Assembly (NCBI RefSeq): GCF_022835695.1
Contig: NZ_BQUV01000001.1
Location: 864,641 to 928,640 of the forward strand
From: Bradyrhizobium sp. Ce-3
GTDB taxonomy: Bacteria > Pseudomonadota > Alphaproteobacteria > Rhizobiales > Xanthobacteraceae
Direction: 5' to 3'
DNA: 64,000 nucleotides
The position numbers and the translations under genes are program-made. Positions 7,779-16,088 of the stretch are shown here, piece after piece (within the stretch, counting starts at the first letter, position 1; each line of letters starts with the position of its first letter). The notes below the pieces were generated by a model. The model was not told where the DNA came from and did not search any database. It saw only the letters and a list, made by a program, of their open reading frames with translations.

Positions 7779-8298
7779 TTTGGCCTCCGAGAGTGAGCAT
7801 TGCGATATCCGGCATCAAATGAGGCTGCCGGCCGTGAACGGCCTATGAATGGATCCGCAAGGCAAAGCTAATTTTTTCGTCAGGTGCACCATCCCGGGAA
7901 CCCGCGCAAGCGCCGCAGGTTCCCGCTGAGAGATGCGCGTCAAGGGAATCGAGCTTCAGCGTTAGTATCCAGATACCTCAGAAACTAGGAAATGCTGAGC
8001 CATGTTACCGGAACACTGCAAGGCAGCCGGGCCGGCTGGATTTGACCATTGCGGAGTCGGCCAAACGCGCTGGCGTCGGAAATCTCCAAGGTGCGCTTAT
8101 TCCAGAGCCTCGAGTGCACGCCCATTCAGAACAACCCGTTCGCCCTCCGGCGGGGCGCTTGAGGAGTAGCGAATAGTAATTACATCGTTGGCCAATGGAG
8201 ATCACTGCGTGGCAATCAAGCAAAACGCGGGAGACAAGCTCCCGCGCTGTAACGATTGCCAAGACCCCAAAGCTTAGGCCTGGGACCAAAACAGGGTC
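7779..8298. other. Intergenic region, no convincing gene
   Basis: About 520 bases upstream of feuP. A minus-strand frame at 8005-8289 has no ribosome binding site, and its predicted peptide is rich in Cys, Arg and Pro in no pattern. The feuP promoter should lie close to 7790-7900, where the DNA is locally AT-rich (GCTAATTTTTTCGTC). No feuN-like small gene is visible. Confidence 0.4.
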
Positions 8299-8394
8299 TT
8301 AGTTCTTGGGGCGGATGTGCCCGCGGACATGTTCGGGGCGCCGATGACGGACCCGAACGTAGCCGCGAACCCAGTGCCGCTTCCGATTTGCCAT
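8299..8394 (-). CDS. Very small basic protein, 31 aa
   Basis: ATG at 8394 is preceded by AAGG nine bases upstream. The product begins MANRKRHWVRGYVRVRH and contains two similar short modules, HWVRGYV-R and EHVRGHIR, so it looks like an internal repeat of (H)-x-VRG-(Y/H). The VRGY/VRGH pattern resembles short repeated motifs I associate with small basic proteins of alphaproteobacteria. It is highly basic with several histidines and may bind nucleic acid or metal, which is speculation. It could also be the end of a longer frame open from 8565, but the upstream part has no coding character. Confidence 0.45.
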   Translation of the reverse strand: MANRKRHWVRGYVRVRHRRPEHVRGHIRPKN

Positions 8395-8523
8395 TGGCTT
8401 AACCTTCTGCGTGTGGGGCGGATGCCCCCGACTTGAAGGAAAGCCCAAAAGGTGCGAGTCTTTCGACTTGAGGGCCGCAACAGTTAGACCTCCTCCTTGT
8501 CGGGGACGGTTTGCGCGGTCTAG

Positions 8524-8563
8524 GACCCCGTAGCGCGGTAGGACGCGCTGCGGGGTCTTTCTC
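8524..8563 (+). terminator. Strong terminator-like hairpin
   Basis: GACCCCGTAGCGCG pairs with CGCGCTGCGGGGTC (one G-T pair) around a six-base loop, followed by TTTCTC on the plus strand. It lies between two minus-strand genes and downstream of no known plus-strand gene. It may end a small RNA, or act as a two-way hairpin after the 159-aa gene. Confidence 0.5.
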
Positions 8564-8602
8564 ACTCAGGGGCGCGACCGCACGCCCCCGACGAGGCTGT
8601 GT

Positions 8603-9082
8603 TCATCCAGACGTGCCCCCGTTCAGTTGGAATTCGTGTGCCTTCAAGGCGGGCGCATATACGTCGGAGTCGACCTGCCGGATGCGACCGGATCGCACGA
8701 TATTCATGAGGGTGGCATGGGTGGCGCGGCCTCCTTCGCCTTGAGGGAAGTAGCCAGCGTGGGCGGCCTCATCGCGAAGGTTGTTCTTGCTGGCAGCGCC
8801 GAGCTTTTCCACTGTCGCCACGAAAAAATCGTCCAACGACATCGCCGGTGCAGGTGCCGACGCCGCTGGCGCCGAATCAGCAGTGCGCCCCAGTCGCCGC
8901 AGTTCAAGTTGCAGAGCGCGGTTGATCCCGTCCCATTCAAGCCTCAGTTCAGCCATTTTGGCCTCGTGCGTCGCCTCCAAGGCCTTGCGTTCACTCTCAT
9001 AATGGGTGCGCTCAGCCTTTCGCTGCTCTCCGATCATTGCGAGGCGTTGTTCGAGGTCGCCAGTGATGTCCCGCAATCCCAT
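8603..9082 (-). CDS. Hypothetical protein with N-terminal coiled coil, 159 aa
   Basis: ATG at 9082 (MGLRDITGDLEQRLAMIGEQ) follows an AGGAG site eight bases upstream; an upstream ATG in frame is unsupported. Residues 1-70 form a charged coiled coil (KAERTHYESERKALEATHEA, ELRLEWDGINRALQ). An Ala/Pro-rich linker (APAASAPAPAMSL-like) follows. The C-terminal 70 residues have a winged-helix look: FFVATVEKLGAASKNNLRDEA, then GGRATHATLMNIVRSGRI. I do not recognise the family. The layout, an oligomerising coil, a linker and a small helical domain, would fit a DNA-associated or regulatory protein, but no known motif supports this. Confidence 0.65.
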   Translation of the reverse strand: MGLRDITGDLEQRLAMIGEQRKAERTHYESERKALEATHEAKMAELRLEWDGINRALQLELRRLGRTADSAPAASAPAPAMSLDDFFVATVEKLGAASKNNLRDEAAHAGYFPQGEGGRATHATLMNIVRSGRIRQVDSDVYAPALKAHEFQLNGGTSG

Positions 9083-9397
9083 GTTTCGCTCCTGTGGGTG
9101 CAAGGAACTTATAGGCACTGGCGCATCATTCAACAAGGGCCCGCCATTGCGACTGTACATATCCGTTCCCCTTATGCCTCCCATTGAGGTTATAGAAATG
9201 ACAGACTCATTGTCCTATCGGCTTGCAATTGCGCCCGAAGGCCCGCGGTCCGTCGGACCAAGGCACCGGCAGCACGCCAACCGATTGCCCGGCCGACGGC
9301 AGGTTAACCTTCGGCGGGCATTTAATTATCGCTGATGTGCGCGATGCGCTAACTCAAGCACCGGGGGCGTCTGCGGCACAGGACCGGGAAGACTTAG
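9083..9397. other. Intergenic region between divergent genes
   Basis: This gap of about 315 bases separates the minus-strand 159-aa gene and the plus-strand VanZ-like gene. I see no gene, hairpin or repeat of note. It probably holds two divergent promoters. Confidence 0.35.
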
Positions 9398-9787
9398 TTG
9401 CTCGTTTCAAAGATACGGAAGTTCGGAGTGATTGCCGGCTGGCTTGCGCTTGCCTTCATCGCCTTCGTGACGCTGTCCCCGATCCAGGACCGCCCCTCGC
9501 TATTCCATCCGCAGGCCGAGCATTTCGCGGCATTCGCCGTGATGGCGCTGGCGTTCGTGCTGGGCTATCCGCGGCGCACCGCACTGATCGTGCTGTTTGT
9601 CGTCTTCAGCGCATTCACACTCGAGGCGATGCAATTGCTGACGCCGGACCGTCACGGCCGGCTGATCGACGCGGTCGTCAAGGTCGCGGGAGGGCTCGCC
9701 GGTGTCGGCGCGGGTCACCTCATGCTGCTGGTGCTGCGCAGCCAGTTCGGCCGGCTGCGGTCGCGGGCGGAACAATCCGCGAGCTGA
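9398..9787 (+). CDS. VanZ-like membrane protein, 129 aa
   Basis: The frame begins with TTG at 9398 (L-V-S-K-I-R-K-F), preceded by GGGAAG. Four hydrophobic segments are visible (IAGWLALAFIAFVTLSPI, FAAFAVMALAFVLGY, LIVLFVVFSAFTLEAMQLL, GGLAGVGAGHLMLLVL). The pattern Q-D-R-P-x-L-x-H-P-x-A-E-H-F, followed later by E-A-M-Q-x-L-T-P-D-R-H-G-R-x-x-D-A-x-V-K, matches the VanZ-like family. These are integral inner-membrane proteins. Only the vancomycin-linked members have a named role, so the function here is unknown. Confidence 0.75.
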   Translation: MLVSKIRKFGVIAGWLALAFIAFVTLSPIQDRPSLFHPQAEHFAAFAVMALAFVLGYPRRTALIVLFVVFSAFTLEAMQLLTPDRHGRLIDAVVKVAGGLAGVGAGHLMLLVLRSQFGRLRSRAEQSAS

Positions 9788-9816
9788 GCGAGCGGCGCGA
9801 TCCCGTCTTCTCCGGC

Positions 9817-10062
9817 TCAATCGCGCTTCGGGGCTTCCGCAGACTTCGAGCCCTCTTGCGCCACGCATTGCTGGAAGAAATGCAGCCGGTCGCCATTCAT
9901 CGGCGCGGCACCCGGGCGCTTGTACGGATAGACCATATAGGCCGCGCGCAGGCATCGCTTTGCCGTCTCGGCATCGGGCGCTGCGATGGCGGCGCTCGAC
10001 GACAGCAACAGCGCCAGCACGGCGCCGAACCGGACGGTGATGCTGCTCACGGCTTCTCGCAT
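9817..10062 (-). CDS. Small exported protein, 81 aa
   Basis: ATG at 10062 (MREAVSSITVRFGAVLALLL) begins a Sec-type signal peptide with cleavage likely after AIAA. The mature part is about 55 residues with two cysteines (KRCLRAAY, FFQQCVAQEG), possibly forming a disulfide. The end is charged. The start lies 16 bases inside the end of the 382-aa gene, so the two are translationally linked. I do not recognise the family. Confidence 0.65.
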   Translation of the reverse strand: MREAVSSITVRFGAVLALLLSSSAAIAAPDAETAKRCLRAAYMVYPYKRPGAAPMNGDRLHFFQQCVAQEGSKSAEAPKRD

Positions 10063-11195
10063 TCCGAGTAGAACACGCCATTCGCGGCCGCCAGCCGCTG
10101 CAGGCAATGCCGCTTGTCGGTGACCGGGCCCTCGATCGTGAAATCGTAGGCCTGCGCCTTCAGGATCAACGCATAGCGGCCCGGCGACAACGGCGCGTCG
10201 TCGCGCGGCTGCACCTCGAACATCTGCGGATCCTCGCTGAGCGGCGCGGCGCGGAACGGAATCGAGATGTTGCGGATCACCCAGGTGTCGTCGCCGTGCG
10301 AGAGCACCGGCTTGCCGGTGGCATCGAACGTGGTCTGCTGGCCGACATGCGCGATCAACCGCACGTCGATCGGATCGGAGGCGCCGCTTGCGCCCTCGCG
10401 GCGGAACACGATGAAGCGGAGATGCCCGTCAGGCAGTGCGGTCTCGCTCGGCCTGGTGATCGCAGCCGAAATCGCCACGCGCGGATCCGGTGCGCGGCCC
10501 TGGATCAGTTGCAGCTCGTAGAGCTTGCCGCCGCTCTCGGCGTAAACGCCATAGGCGGTCGGCAATGGCCGTCTCGGTGCCGGCGCAACGGCGGCAATGG
10601 CCGGCGCGGGCACGGCTGCGACGACCGCAGGCCTTTGGGTTTGAGCCGGCGCCGGTGCAGGCCCGCCCGCAATCATCGCGCGCGCCGCGGCCAATGACAC
10701 ACCGCGCTGCTGCAGCAGGACGACCGCCGCGATCAGTCCAAACAGCGCCAGCATCGCCACGTAACGCAGCGGCACCGACGACGACCATCGCGGACCACGC
10801 GGCAGCACGGGGCGATCGAGCGTCGTGACGAATGCCTCCTCGGCATCGATCGGGGGCAGCCGCTCGATCCGCCGCGCCGCGCCCGCCGCCTCGAGGAATG
10901 CCGGCAGCGCCCGCGCCGGCGGCACCGCAAATCTCTCGACCGGATGATCCCTGGTGTGGGCTTCGACGCCCTCGATCGCCACTTCCAGCGCCCGCATCAG
11001 GCGCTGCTTTTCGGTCGGATCCTCGTGCGCGAGCTGCTGCAGCTTCTGCCGCGCCAGCTCGTAGACCGCACTGCGCAGCTGCTCCGGGTCGGCGCTCACG
11101 GAATCGATGGTCCGCGCCAGCACCAGCGCGAACTCCATTTCCGGGTGCGCAGGGCTGATGTCCCTGACCGTCCTCTGGGCCGGCGTCGACGTCAT
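10047..11195 (-). CDS. Hypothetical single-pass membrane protein, 382 aa
   Basis: The first 145 residues are helical, cytoplasmic-looking and regulated in charge (DPEQLRSAVYELARQKLQQL). A membrane helix follows (PLRYVAMLALFGLIAAVVLL), then an Ala/Pro-rich periplasmic linker of about 60 residues. The C-terminal domain has YGVYAESGGKLYELQLIQGR at its start and FEVQPRDDAPLSPGRYALIL near the end, probably beta-rich. I do not recognise a family. The ATG at 11195 has no strong ribosome binding site, and the gene faces a divergent promoter island with TGTTAR motifs. Its coupling to the small secreted protein suggests a shared envelope function. Confidence 0.7.
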   Translation of the reverse strand: MTSTPAQRTVRDISPAHPEMEFALVLARTIDSVSADPEQLRSAVYELARQKLQQLAHEDPTEKQRLMRALEVAIEGVEAHTRDHPVERFAVPPARALPAFLEAAGAARRIERLPPIDAEEAFVTTLDRPVLPRGPRWSSSVPLRYVAMLALFGLIAAVVLLQQRGVSLAAARAMIAGGPAPAPAQTQRPAVVAAVPAPAIAAVAPAPRRPLPTAYGVYAESGGKLYELQLIQGRAPDPRVAISAAITRPSETALPDGHLRFIVFRREGASGASDPIDVRLIAHVGQQTTFDATGKPVLSHGDDTWVIRNISIPFRAAPLSEDPQMFEVQPRDDAPLSPGRYALILKAQAYDFTIEGPVTDKRHCLQRLAAANGVFYSECEKP

Positions 11196-11322
11196 AAATG
11201 TTAGTCTGGTTTGCCCATAATGTTACAACATTGTAGGTGGTCTTTACTGTTAACACAAATGACAAAGGCCCGCAGATGACGCCGCGGTCCGACCGTATCG
11301 AACCGAGCAGCAGCAGGATTCA
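11196..11322. promoter_or_regulatory. Divergent AT-rich promoter island with TGTTAR motifs
   Basis: The gap contains TGTTAG at 11199, TGTTAC at 11221 and TGTTAACA at 11249 in locally AT-rich sequence (CATAATGTTACAACATTG, itself partly palindromic). These match hexamers in other promoter gaps of this window. The binding protein is unknown. Confidence 0.4.
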
Positions 11323-12891
11323 TTGACCCGTTCGTTGCAAGCCCTGGACAATTGGTTGTTCGCGCCGAAGCGGGACCGCCGTGCCTGGCCGGACCTGCTG
11401 CTGCTTGCGGGATGGATCGCGCTGGTCAGCTTCCAGATCGCCCGACATGTGATGTGGCGCGACGAGGTCCGCGCGCTCACCATCGCCCTGAACGGCGACG
11501 ATGTGATTGCCATGCTGCGCGGACTGCATGGCGAGGGCCATCCTGCGCTGTGGTACCTGCTGCTGCGCGGCGCACATGCGGTGTTCGGCCGGGTCGAGGT
11601 GCTGCCTGGCGTTGCCTTCGCGGTCGGGCTCGGCACGGTCGCGCTGCTGATTGTCCGATCGCCGTTTCCGCGGCCGCTGGTGGTGCTGCTGATCACCGGC
11701 CATGCGCTGCTGTTCGAATATGCCGTGATGGCCAGGAATTACGGCATCTCGGCGCTGTTGCTGTTCGCGATCGCCGCCTGCTATCCGGCACGCCGCGACC
11801 GCGGCATCCTGCTCGGCGCGCTGTTGTTCCTGCTCGCCAACACCAATGTCGTCGGCGCGATCATGGCCGGAGGCTTCCTGCTGTTCTGGCTGCTCGACCT
11901 GCTCGAGGTTCACGGCTGGCGGTGGTCGCCGCCACTGACCAATTTCGCGATCAACACGATCATCGCGGCGATTGGCGTCGCGATCTGCGCGGTGACGATG
12001 CTGCCGACCTACAACGATGCGGCGGCGCGGGACTGGTCGCACGCCTCCCCGCTCGCCGCTGCACTGCTGTCGCTGGTCAACCCCGGCGCGACGTCGCTGG
12101 GCGCGCTGTTTGCCAATCTGCTGCCGGGGATCGCAGGCTCGGTGCTATTGTTCGCCGCGACGCTCGCCCTGCTGCCGCGCCGCCCCGCCTTCCTCGCCGC
12201 CATCGCATCCCTGTTGCTGACGTCGCTGTTCTTCGCCGTCGCGGCCAACGGCGCCTATCGCCACGCCGCGGTCTGGCTGTGTTTCCTGATCACGCTCTAC
12301 TGGATCGGCTGGAGCAAGGTCGCCGCGGCGCCGGCCTCGCGAACGTGGCTCGACGGATTGTTGCCGGCGATCGGACGGGTGGCGCTGCTGCTGGTGCTCG
12401 CGATCCAGACCGCCGCAGGCCTCAACGATCTGCGCAACGCGGCGAGCGGCGTGGTCGCAAGCCGCAGCGCCGATCTCGGCCGCCTGATCGCCTCGCGCCC
12501 CGATCTCGCCAACGCGGTGATCCTCAGCGAGCCGGAATATCTGGTCGAGGCATTGCCCTACTACGTCACGAACCCGCTCTATCTCGCGCGCGACCGCAAA
12601 TTCGGCAGCGTCGTGATCTTCTCGCGCAAGGGCCGGATGGACAGCGATCTCGGCGAGACGCTGCGCCTGGCCCGCGAGCTCCGCGACGGCCGTGGTGCGC
12701 CCGTCATCATCCTGCTGGCCTATCGGCTCGATGCGATCACACCCGACCATGTCTATGACGAGGGCAAGGACTGGCGAACGTTCCGCGCCTCAGCCGCAGA
12801 GATCCGCGATTTCCGCGACGCCACCACGATGATCCGCCGCTTCGGCCCAGCGAAAACCGACGAGAGCTTCGACGTCTACCTGCTCAACTAG
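11323..12891 (+). CDS. GT-C-like polytopic membrane glycosyltransferase, 522 aa
   Basis: The TTG start at 11323 is preceded by AGGA. The protein has about ten hydrophobic segments. After the first helix comes the motif MWRDEVRAL, then HGEGHPALWYLLLR. An acidic first-loop motif followed by the HP-x-x-Y-Y/W-L pattern is characteristic of GT-C enzymes such as ArnT/PMT and their relatives, which use a polyprenyl-phosphate-linked sugar on the periplasmic side. A non-membrane C-terminal part of about 130 residues (SEPEYLVEALPYYVTNPLY, DVYLLN) follows. It is 33 bases ahead of the prenyltransferase gene, probably in one operon. The exact sugar and acceptor cannot be read from sequence. Confidence 0.7.
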   Translation: MTRSLQALDNWLFAPKRDRRAWPDLLLLAGWIALVSFQIARHVMWRDEVRALTIALNGDDVIAMLRGLHGEGHPALWYLLLRGAHAVFGRVEVLPGVAFAVGLGTVALLIVRSPFPRPLVVLLITGHALLFEYAVMARNYGISALLLFAIAACYPARRDRGILLGALLFLLANTNVVGAIMAGGFLLFWLLDLLEVHGWRWSPPLTNFAINTIIAAIGVAICAVTMLPTYNDAAARDWSHASPLAAALLSLVNPGATSLGALFANLLPGIAGSVLLFAATLALLPRRPAFLAAIASLLLTSLFFAVAANGAYRHAAVWLCFLITLYWIGWSKVAAAPASRTWLDGLLPAIGRVALLLVLAIQTAAGLNDLRNAASGVVASRSADLGRLIASRPDLANAVILSEPEYLVEALPYYVTNPLYLARDRKFGSVVIFSRKGRMDSDLGETLRLARELRDGRGAPVIILLAYRLDAITPDHVYDEGKDWRTFRASAAEIRDFRDATTMIRRFGPAKTDESFDVYLLN

Positions 12892-12924
12892 GCGACCGGG
12901 GACAACAGGACAAGGAACCGCGCA

Positions 12925-13911
12925 ATGGCGCTGATCGACAGCAAGCTCGAAGCCAGCAAGGCGCCTGCCGCGGGCATTCGGCAGTACCTCGCGATCCTGC
13001 GGCTGGATCACAGCACCAAGCACATCTTCATCGTTCCCGGCATCATCCTGGCCTGGTTGCTGCGCGGCGCGCGCGGCGATCATGTTGTGGCCGAGATCGT
13101 GCTTGGCCTCGTGGCCGCGATCTGCATCGCCTCGGCCAACTACGTGATCAATGAATGGTTCGACCGCGACTTCGACCGGCATCATCCGACCAAGTCGCAG
13201 CGCTCGGCGGTGCAGAGCGTCATGGACGGCAAGATCATCGGGATGGAATGGCTGCTGCTGGTCGCGCTCGGCCTCGCCTGCGCGGCGGCGAGCAGCCGGT
13301 TGATGCTCTTCGCAACAAGCATCTTTGCCTTGCAGGGCATCGTCTACAACGTTCCGCCGCTGCGCAGCAAGGACAAGGCCTATTTCGACGTCATCTCGGA
13401 GTCCGTCAACAATCCGCTGCGGCTGTTGATCGGCTGGGCGATGATCGACCCGACCTCGCTGCCGCCGGGCTCGGTGATCCTGTGCTACTGGTTCGGCGGC
13501 GCGTTCCTGATGGCCGCCAAGCGGCTGTCCGAATATCGCGAGATCGCAGCATCCCACGGCAGGGAACTGCTGGCGCGCTACCGCGCGAGCTTCGCGCACT
13601 ATACCGAGGTGTCGCTGACCGCCTCCTGCCTCAGCTACTCGCTGTTCTCGGTGTTCTTCCTCTCGGTCTTCCTGGTGAAGTACCGCATCGAGTACATCCT
13701 CGCGATGCCGCTGGTGGTGATGCTGTTCACCAGCTATTTCTCGATGTCGACGTCACCCGGATCGTCGGCGCAGAAGCCCGAGAAGCTCTATGGCGAGCGC
13801 GGCCTGATGCTGATCGTGCTGGCGCTGGTCGCCGTCTTCCTGGTGACGAGCTTTGTCGACATGCCGTTCCTCGCTCGCCTCGCGGAGCAGCACTACATCA
13901 CGCTGGATTGA
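12925..13911 (+). CDS. UbiA-family prenyltransferase, DPPR-synthase-like, 328 aa
   Basis: ATG at 12925 follows AAGGA. The family's metal and diphosphate-binding motif is visible as N-E-W-F-D-R-D-F-D followed by RHHPTKSQRSAV, close to the N-D-x-R-D-x-x-x-D and HPTK pattern of decaprenyl-phosphate 5-phosphoribosyltransferases. Downstream are YNVPPLRSKDKAYFDVISES and the second loop NNPLRLLIGW. Nine or so membrane helices are predicted. Known members transfer phosphoribose or other groups to polyprenyl phosphate. Pairing with the GT-C gene upstream suggests it makes a polyprenyl-phosphate pentose donor. UbiA-type quinone synthesis is less likely from the HPTK motif. Confidence 0.72.
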   Translation: MALIDSKLEASKAPAAGIRQYLAILRLDHSTKHIFIVPGIILAWLLRGARGDHVVAEIVLGLVAAICIASANYVINEWFDRDFDRHHPTKSQRSAVQSVMDGKIIGMEWLLLVALGLACAAASSRLMLFATSIFALQGIVYNVPPLRSKDKAYFDVISESVNNPLRLLIGWAMIDPTSLPPGSVILCYWFGGAFLMAAKRLSEYREIAASHGRELLARYRASFAHYTEVSLTASCLSYSLFSVFFLSVFLVKYRIEYILAMPLVVMLFTSYFSMSTSPGSSAQKPEKLYGERGLMLIVLALVAVFLVTSFVDMPFLARLAEQHYITLD

Positions 13912-13927
13912 GGCTATAGCGGCTTGG

Positions 13928-14923
13928 TCAGCGCCGGCGCGGATGCGCCTTCTGGTGCCACGCCCAGGCCGAGCGGATGATGTAGCCGAGGTCGGACCGG
14001 CTGGCCTTGAAGCCGAGCCCGCTTTCGGACTTCGAGGGATCGGCGACCAGGATCGGCGGATCGCCGGCGCGGCGCTCGCGCACCACGCTCGGCACGGCTT
14101 CACCGGTCTCGGCGCGGATCGCGTCGAGCACCTCGCGCACCGAATAGCCGGTGCCGGTGCCGAGGTTGAACACGCCGCCGGCGTCGCCCTTCAACAGCAG
14201 CTCGAGCGCCGCGATGTGGGCGCTGGCGAGATCGTCGACATGGATGTAGTCGCGCACCGCGGTGCCGTCAGGCGTGTCGTAGTCTTCGCCGAAGATCGCG
14301 AAATCCGGCACGTGCCCGAGCAGCGCCATCAGCGCGCGCGGAATCAGATGCGTCTCGGGGTCGCGGAGCTCGCCGATGGTGGTCGAGGCATCGGCGCCGC
14401 AGGCATTGAAGTAGCGCAGGCAGACCGAATTGAACCGATAGGCGTCACGATAGTCGGCCAGCATCTGCTCGATCATGAATTTGGAGCGGCCGTAGGGATT
14501 GACGGTCGGCCCGGCGGCGCTCTCGGGAATCGGATCGCGCCCGGCATTGCCATAGACGGCACCGGTCGAGGAGAACACCAGGCGGTCGCAGCCCGCCGCC
14601 CGCATGCCGCGCAGCAGGCCGAGCGTGCCGGCAACGTTGTTGGTGAAGTATTTCTGCGGATCCGCGACGGACTCGCCGACCGCGCTGAACGCGGCGAAAT
14701 GCGTCACGGCGAGCGCATCGTGCTCGCGGATGGTGGCGGTGATCCGATCGTGATCGGCGACGTCGCCGGTCACGAGCGGTCCCCATTGCACGAAGTTGCG
14801 GTGGCCGGTCGACAGATTGTCATAGACGACCGGGACAAACCCGGCCTCGGCGACAGCCTTGGCGCAATGGGATCCGATATATCCCGCGCCGCCCGTGATC
14901 AGAATCGAACCCCTGCTCGCCAT
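13928..14923 (-). CDS. galE: UDP-glucose 4-epimerase
   Basis: This enzyme interconverts UDP-glucose and UDP-galactose for polysaccharide synthesis. The 331-aa short-chain dehydrogenase/epimerase starts at MASRGSILITGGAGYIGS (14923), with the GxxGxxG nucleotide-binding motif at the N-terminus. The catalytic Ser is in FSSTGAVYG and the YxxxK pair in YGRSKFMIEQ. The family marker CLRYFNACGAD is present. The C-terminal AVRDYIHVDDLASAH, NLGTGTGYSV and SDLGYIIRSAWAWH finish the fold. Product length matches GalE/ExoB. A longer start at 14992 adds a Cys-rich tail without homology. It faces convergently the prenyltransferase gene. Confidence 0.92.
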   Translation of the reverse strand: MASRGSILITGGAGYIGSHCAKAVAEAGFVPVVYDNLSTGHRNFVQWGPLVTGDVADHDRITATIREHDALAVTHFAAFSAVGESVADPQKYFTNNVAGTLGLLRGMRAAGCDRLVFSSTGAVYGNAGRDPIPESAAGPTVNPYGRSKFMIEQMLADYRDAYRFNSVCLRYFNACGADASTTIGELRDPETHLIPRALMALLGHVPDFAIFGEDYDTPDGTAVRDYIHVDDLASAHIAALELLLKGDAGGVFNLGTGTGYSVREVLDAIRAETGEAVPSVVRERRAGDPPILVADPSKSESGLGFKASRSDLGYIIRSAWAWHQKAHPRRR

Positions 14924-15062
14924 GGAAAATGTCGTCCCTGCGCGGACCAATCCTGCGCCCCAACAGGCGCAGTGAACGCATGGGTACGACATTCCGTCCG
15001 GCGCAGCAAAACGGCGATGCGATTAGCGTTAAGACCGAACGGATTTGCCGCCGGCGTGACGG

Positions 15063-15320
15063 TTAACGCGACCCCAGCGGCACGTTGGTCTGTTGCCCGA
15101 CCGGCGGCGCGTGGCGCGACGCTCTCCCATAGGGGTAGACCGGCGTTGCCGGCGGCACCGGCCGGGTCGCCTGCGGCCGCGATGTCGGGACACCGCCGCC
15201 CGGTCCATCGATCGAATAGCGCGTGCCGCCCTGCGCGGTCTGCCCGGTGCCCTGGGCAAGCACGGGGGCGGCTGCGGCGACGAGCAGCGCCGCTGTTGTG
15301 ACAAAGCCGGCCAGCTTCAT
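15063..15320 (-). CDS. Small secreted Pro-rich protein, 85 aa
   Basis: ATG at 15320 has a GAGG site eight bases upstream. The first 22 residues form a clear signal peptide (FVTTAALLVAAAAPVLAQ), with cleavage likely after LAQ or VLA. The mature 63 residues are Pro-, Gly- and Thr-rich without defined structure (GGVPTSRPQATRPVPPATP) and end in VPLGSR. It is probably a periplasmic or envelope-associated protein. I do not recognise the family. Confidence 0.6.
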   Translation of the reverse strand: MKLAGFVTTAALLVAAAAPVLAQGTGQTAQGGTRYSIDGPGGGVPTSRPQATRPVPPATPVYPYGRASRHAPPVGQQTNVPLGSR

Positions 15321-15403
15321 GTTAGTGCCTCGATGGAGGTAATCGGAGTCAACTGGTCAAGCCGGCGATCGTTCCGGATGGCCGCCGCCGCATGCATCAA
15401 ACG

Positions 15404-15435
15404 AAAATGGCGCGGCGAAATGTCTCGCCGCGCCA
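15404..15435 (-). terminator. Rho-independent terminator of the BTLCP protease gene
   Basis: TGGCGCGGCGA pairs exactly with TCGCCGCGCCA. On the minus strand it is followed by a T-rich tail (ATTTTCGTTT) and lies 24 bases beyond the stop of the 209-aa gene. Confidence 0.7.
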
Positions 15436-15458
15436 CGTTCGAAAGACCTACTTGTATT

Positions 15459-16088
15459 TCAGGCGCCGACCTGAGCAACCGCGGCCCAGTGATCGGGGTT
15501 CGCCGGGGTCTGCATCCGGACCCAGCGATAGCGCGCCTGCGACCAGCCGCGGATCTGCGCGTTCAGATTGTCGAGCACGACATCGCCGCCCTCGGCGCGG
15601 ACCACCAGCACGAGATGATGCTCGCCCCACGAGGTCACCACCTCGCTCAACAGCAAATTGCGCATCGGCCAGCCGCGCGCCAGCAGTTCATGGCGCTTGC
15701 TGACCGCATAGTCGTTGCAGTCGCCGCGCGCCGGATTGATCAGCCATTCCTCGCCGGCGAGGCCGCGTTCGTTGCGCTGGGGCACGATGCGGCGATTGAC
15801 CGCGGCATTGACCTCGATCAGGTCGGCGATGCGCTGCTTGGTGAGGCGCGTGGCGCCGCCGCGGAACACGATGCGGGCGCGGGCTTTCGGCTTGCATTCG
15901 TCGGCATAGCGCATGCAGAACATGGTGTAGGCCATCGGCGCCAAGGTCGGCTCGCTGAAGCGGATCTTCTCGATCACGCCGCGCAGCGGCAGCGGGAAGC
16001 CGATCATTCCAGCCTGGGTGTCCTGCGCGCTGCTCCCGAGCGCGACGATGGCCAGCAGCAAGGCCATCACTTTCCTGACGTTGTACAT
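15459..16088 (-). CDS. Periplasmic transglutaminase-like cysteine protease (BTLCP/LapG family)
   Basis: The 209-aa protein begins with a signal peptide (VMALLLAIVALGSSAQDTQA). ATG at 16088 has a GGGGAGTGA ribosome binding site. The BTLCP fold signatures are present: Cys in RGDCNDYAVSKRHELL, His in SWGEHHLVLVV, and Asp in VVLDNLNAQI, forming the Cys-His-Asp triad. The mature region also has paired Cys at TMFCMRYADEC. LapG of this family cleaves a surface adhesin under c-di-GMP control through LapD. No lapD-like gene is seen here, so the substrate is unknown, but an exported RTX protein set lies 28 kb away. It acts in the periplasm. Confidence 0.82.
   Translation of the reverse strand: MYNVRKVMALLLAIVALGSSAQDTQAGMIGFPLPLRGVIEKIRFSEPTLAPMAYTMFCMRYADECKPKARARIVFRGGATRLTKQRIADLIEVNAAVNRRIVPQRNERGLAGEEWLINPARGDCNDYAVSKRHELLARGWPMRNLLLSEVVTSWGEHHLVLVVRAEGGDVVLDNLNAQIRGWSQARYRWVRMQTPANPDHWAAVAQVGA

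Noticed and set aside
8005-8289. Minus-strand frame of 94 codons as a gene
   Set aside because: There is no ribosome binding site, and the composition and residue pattern look random.
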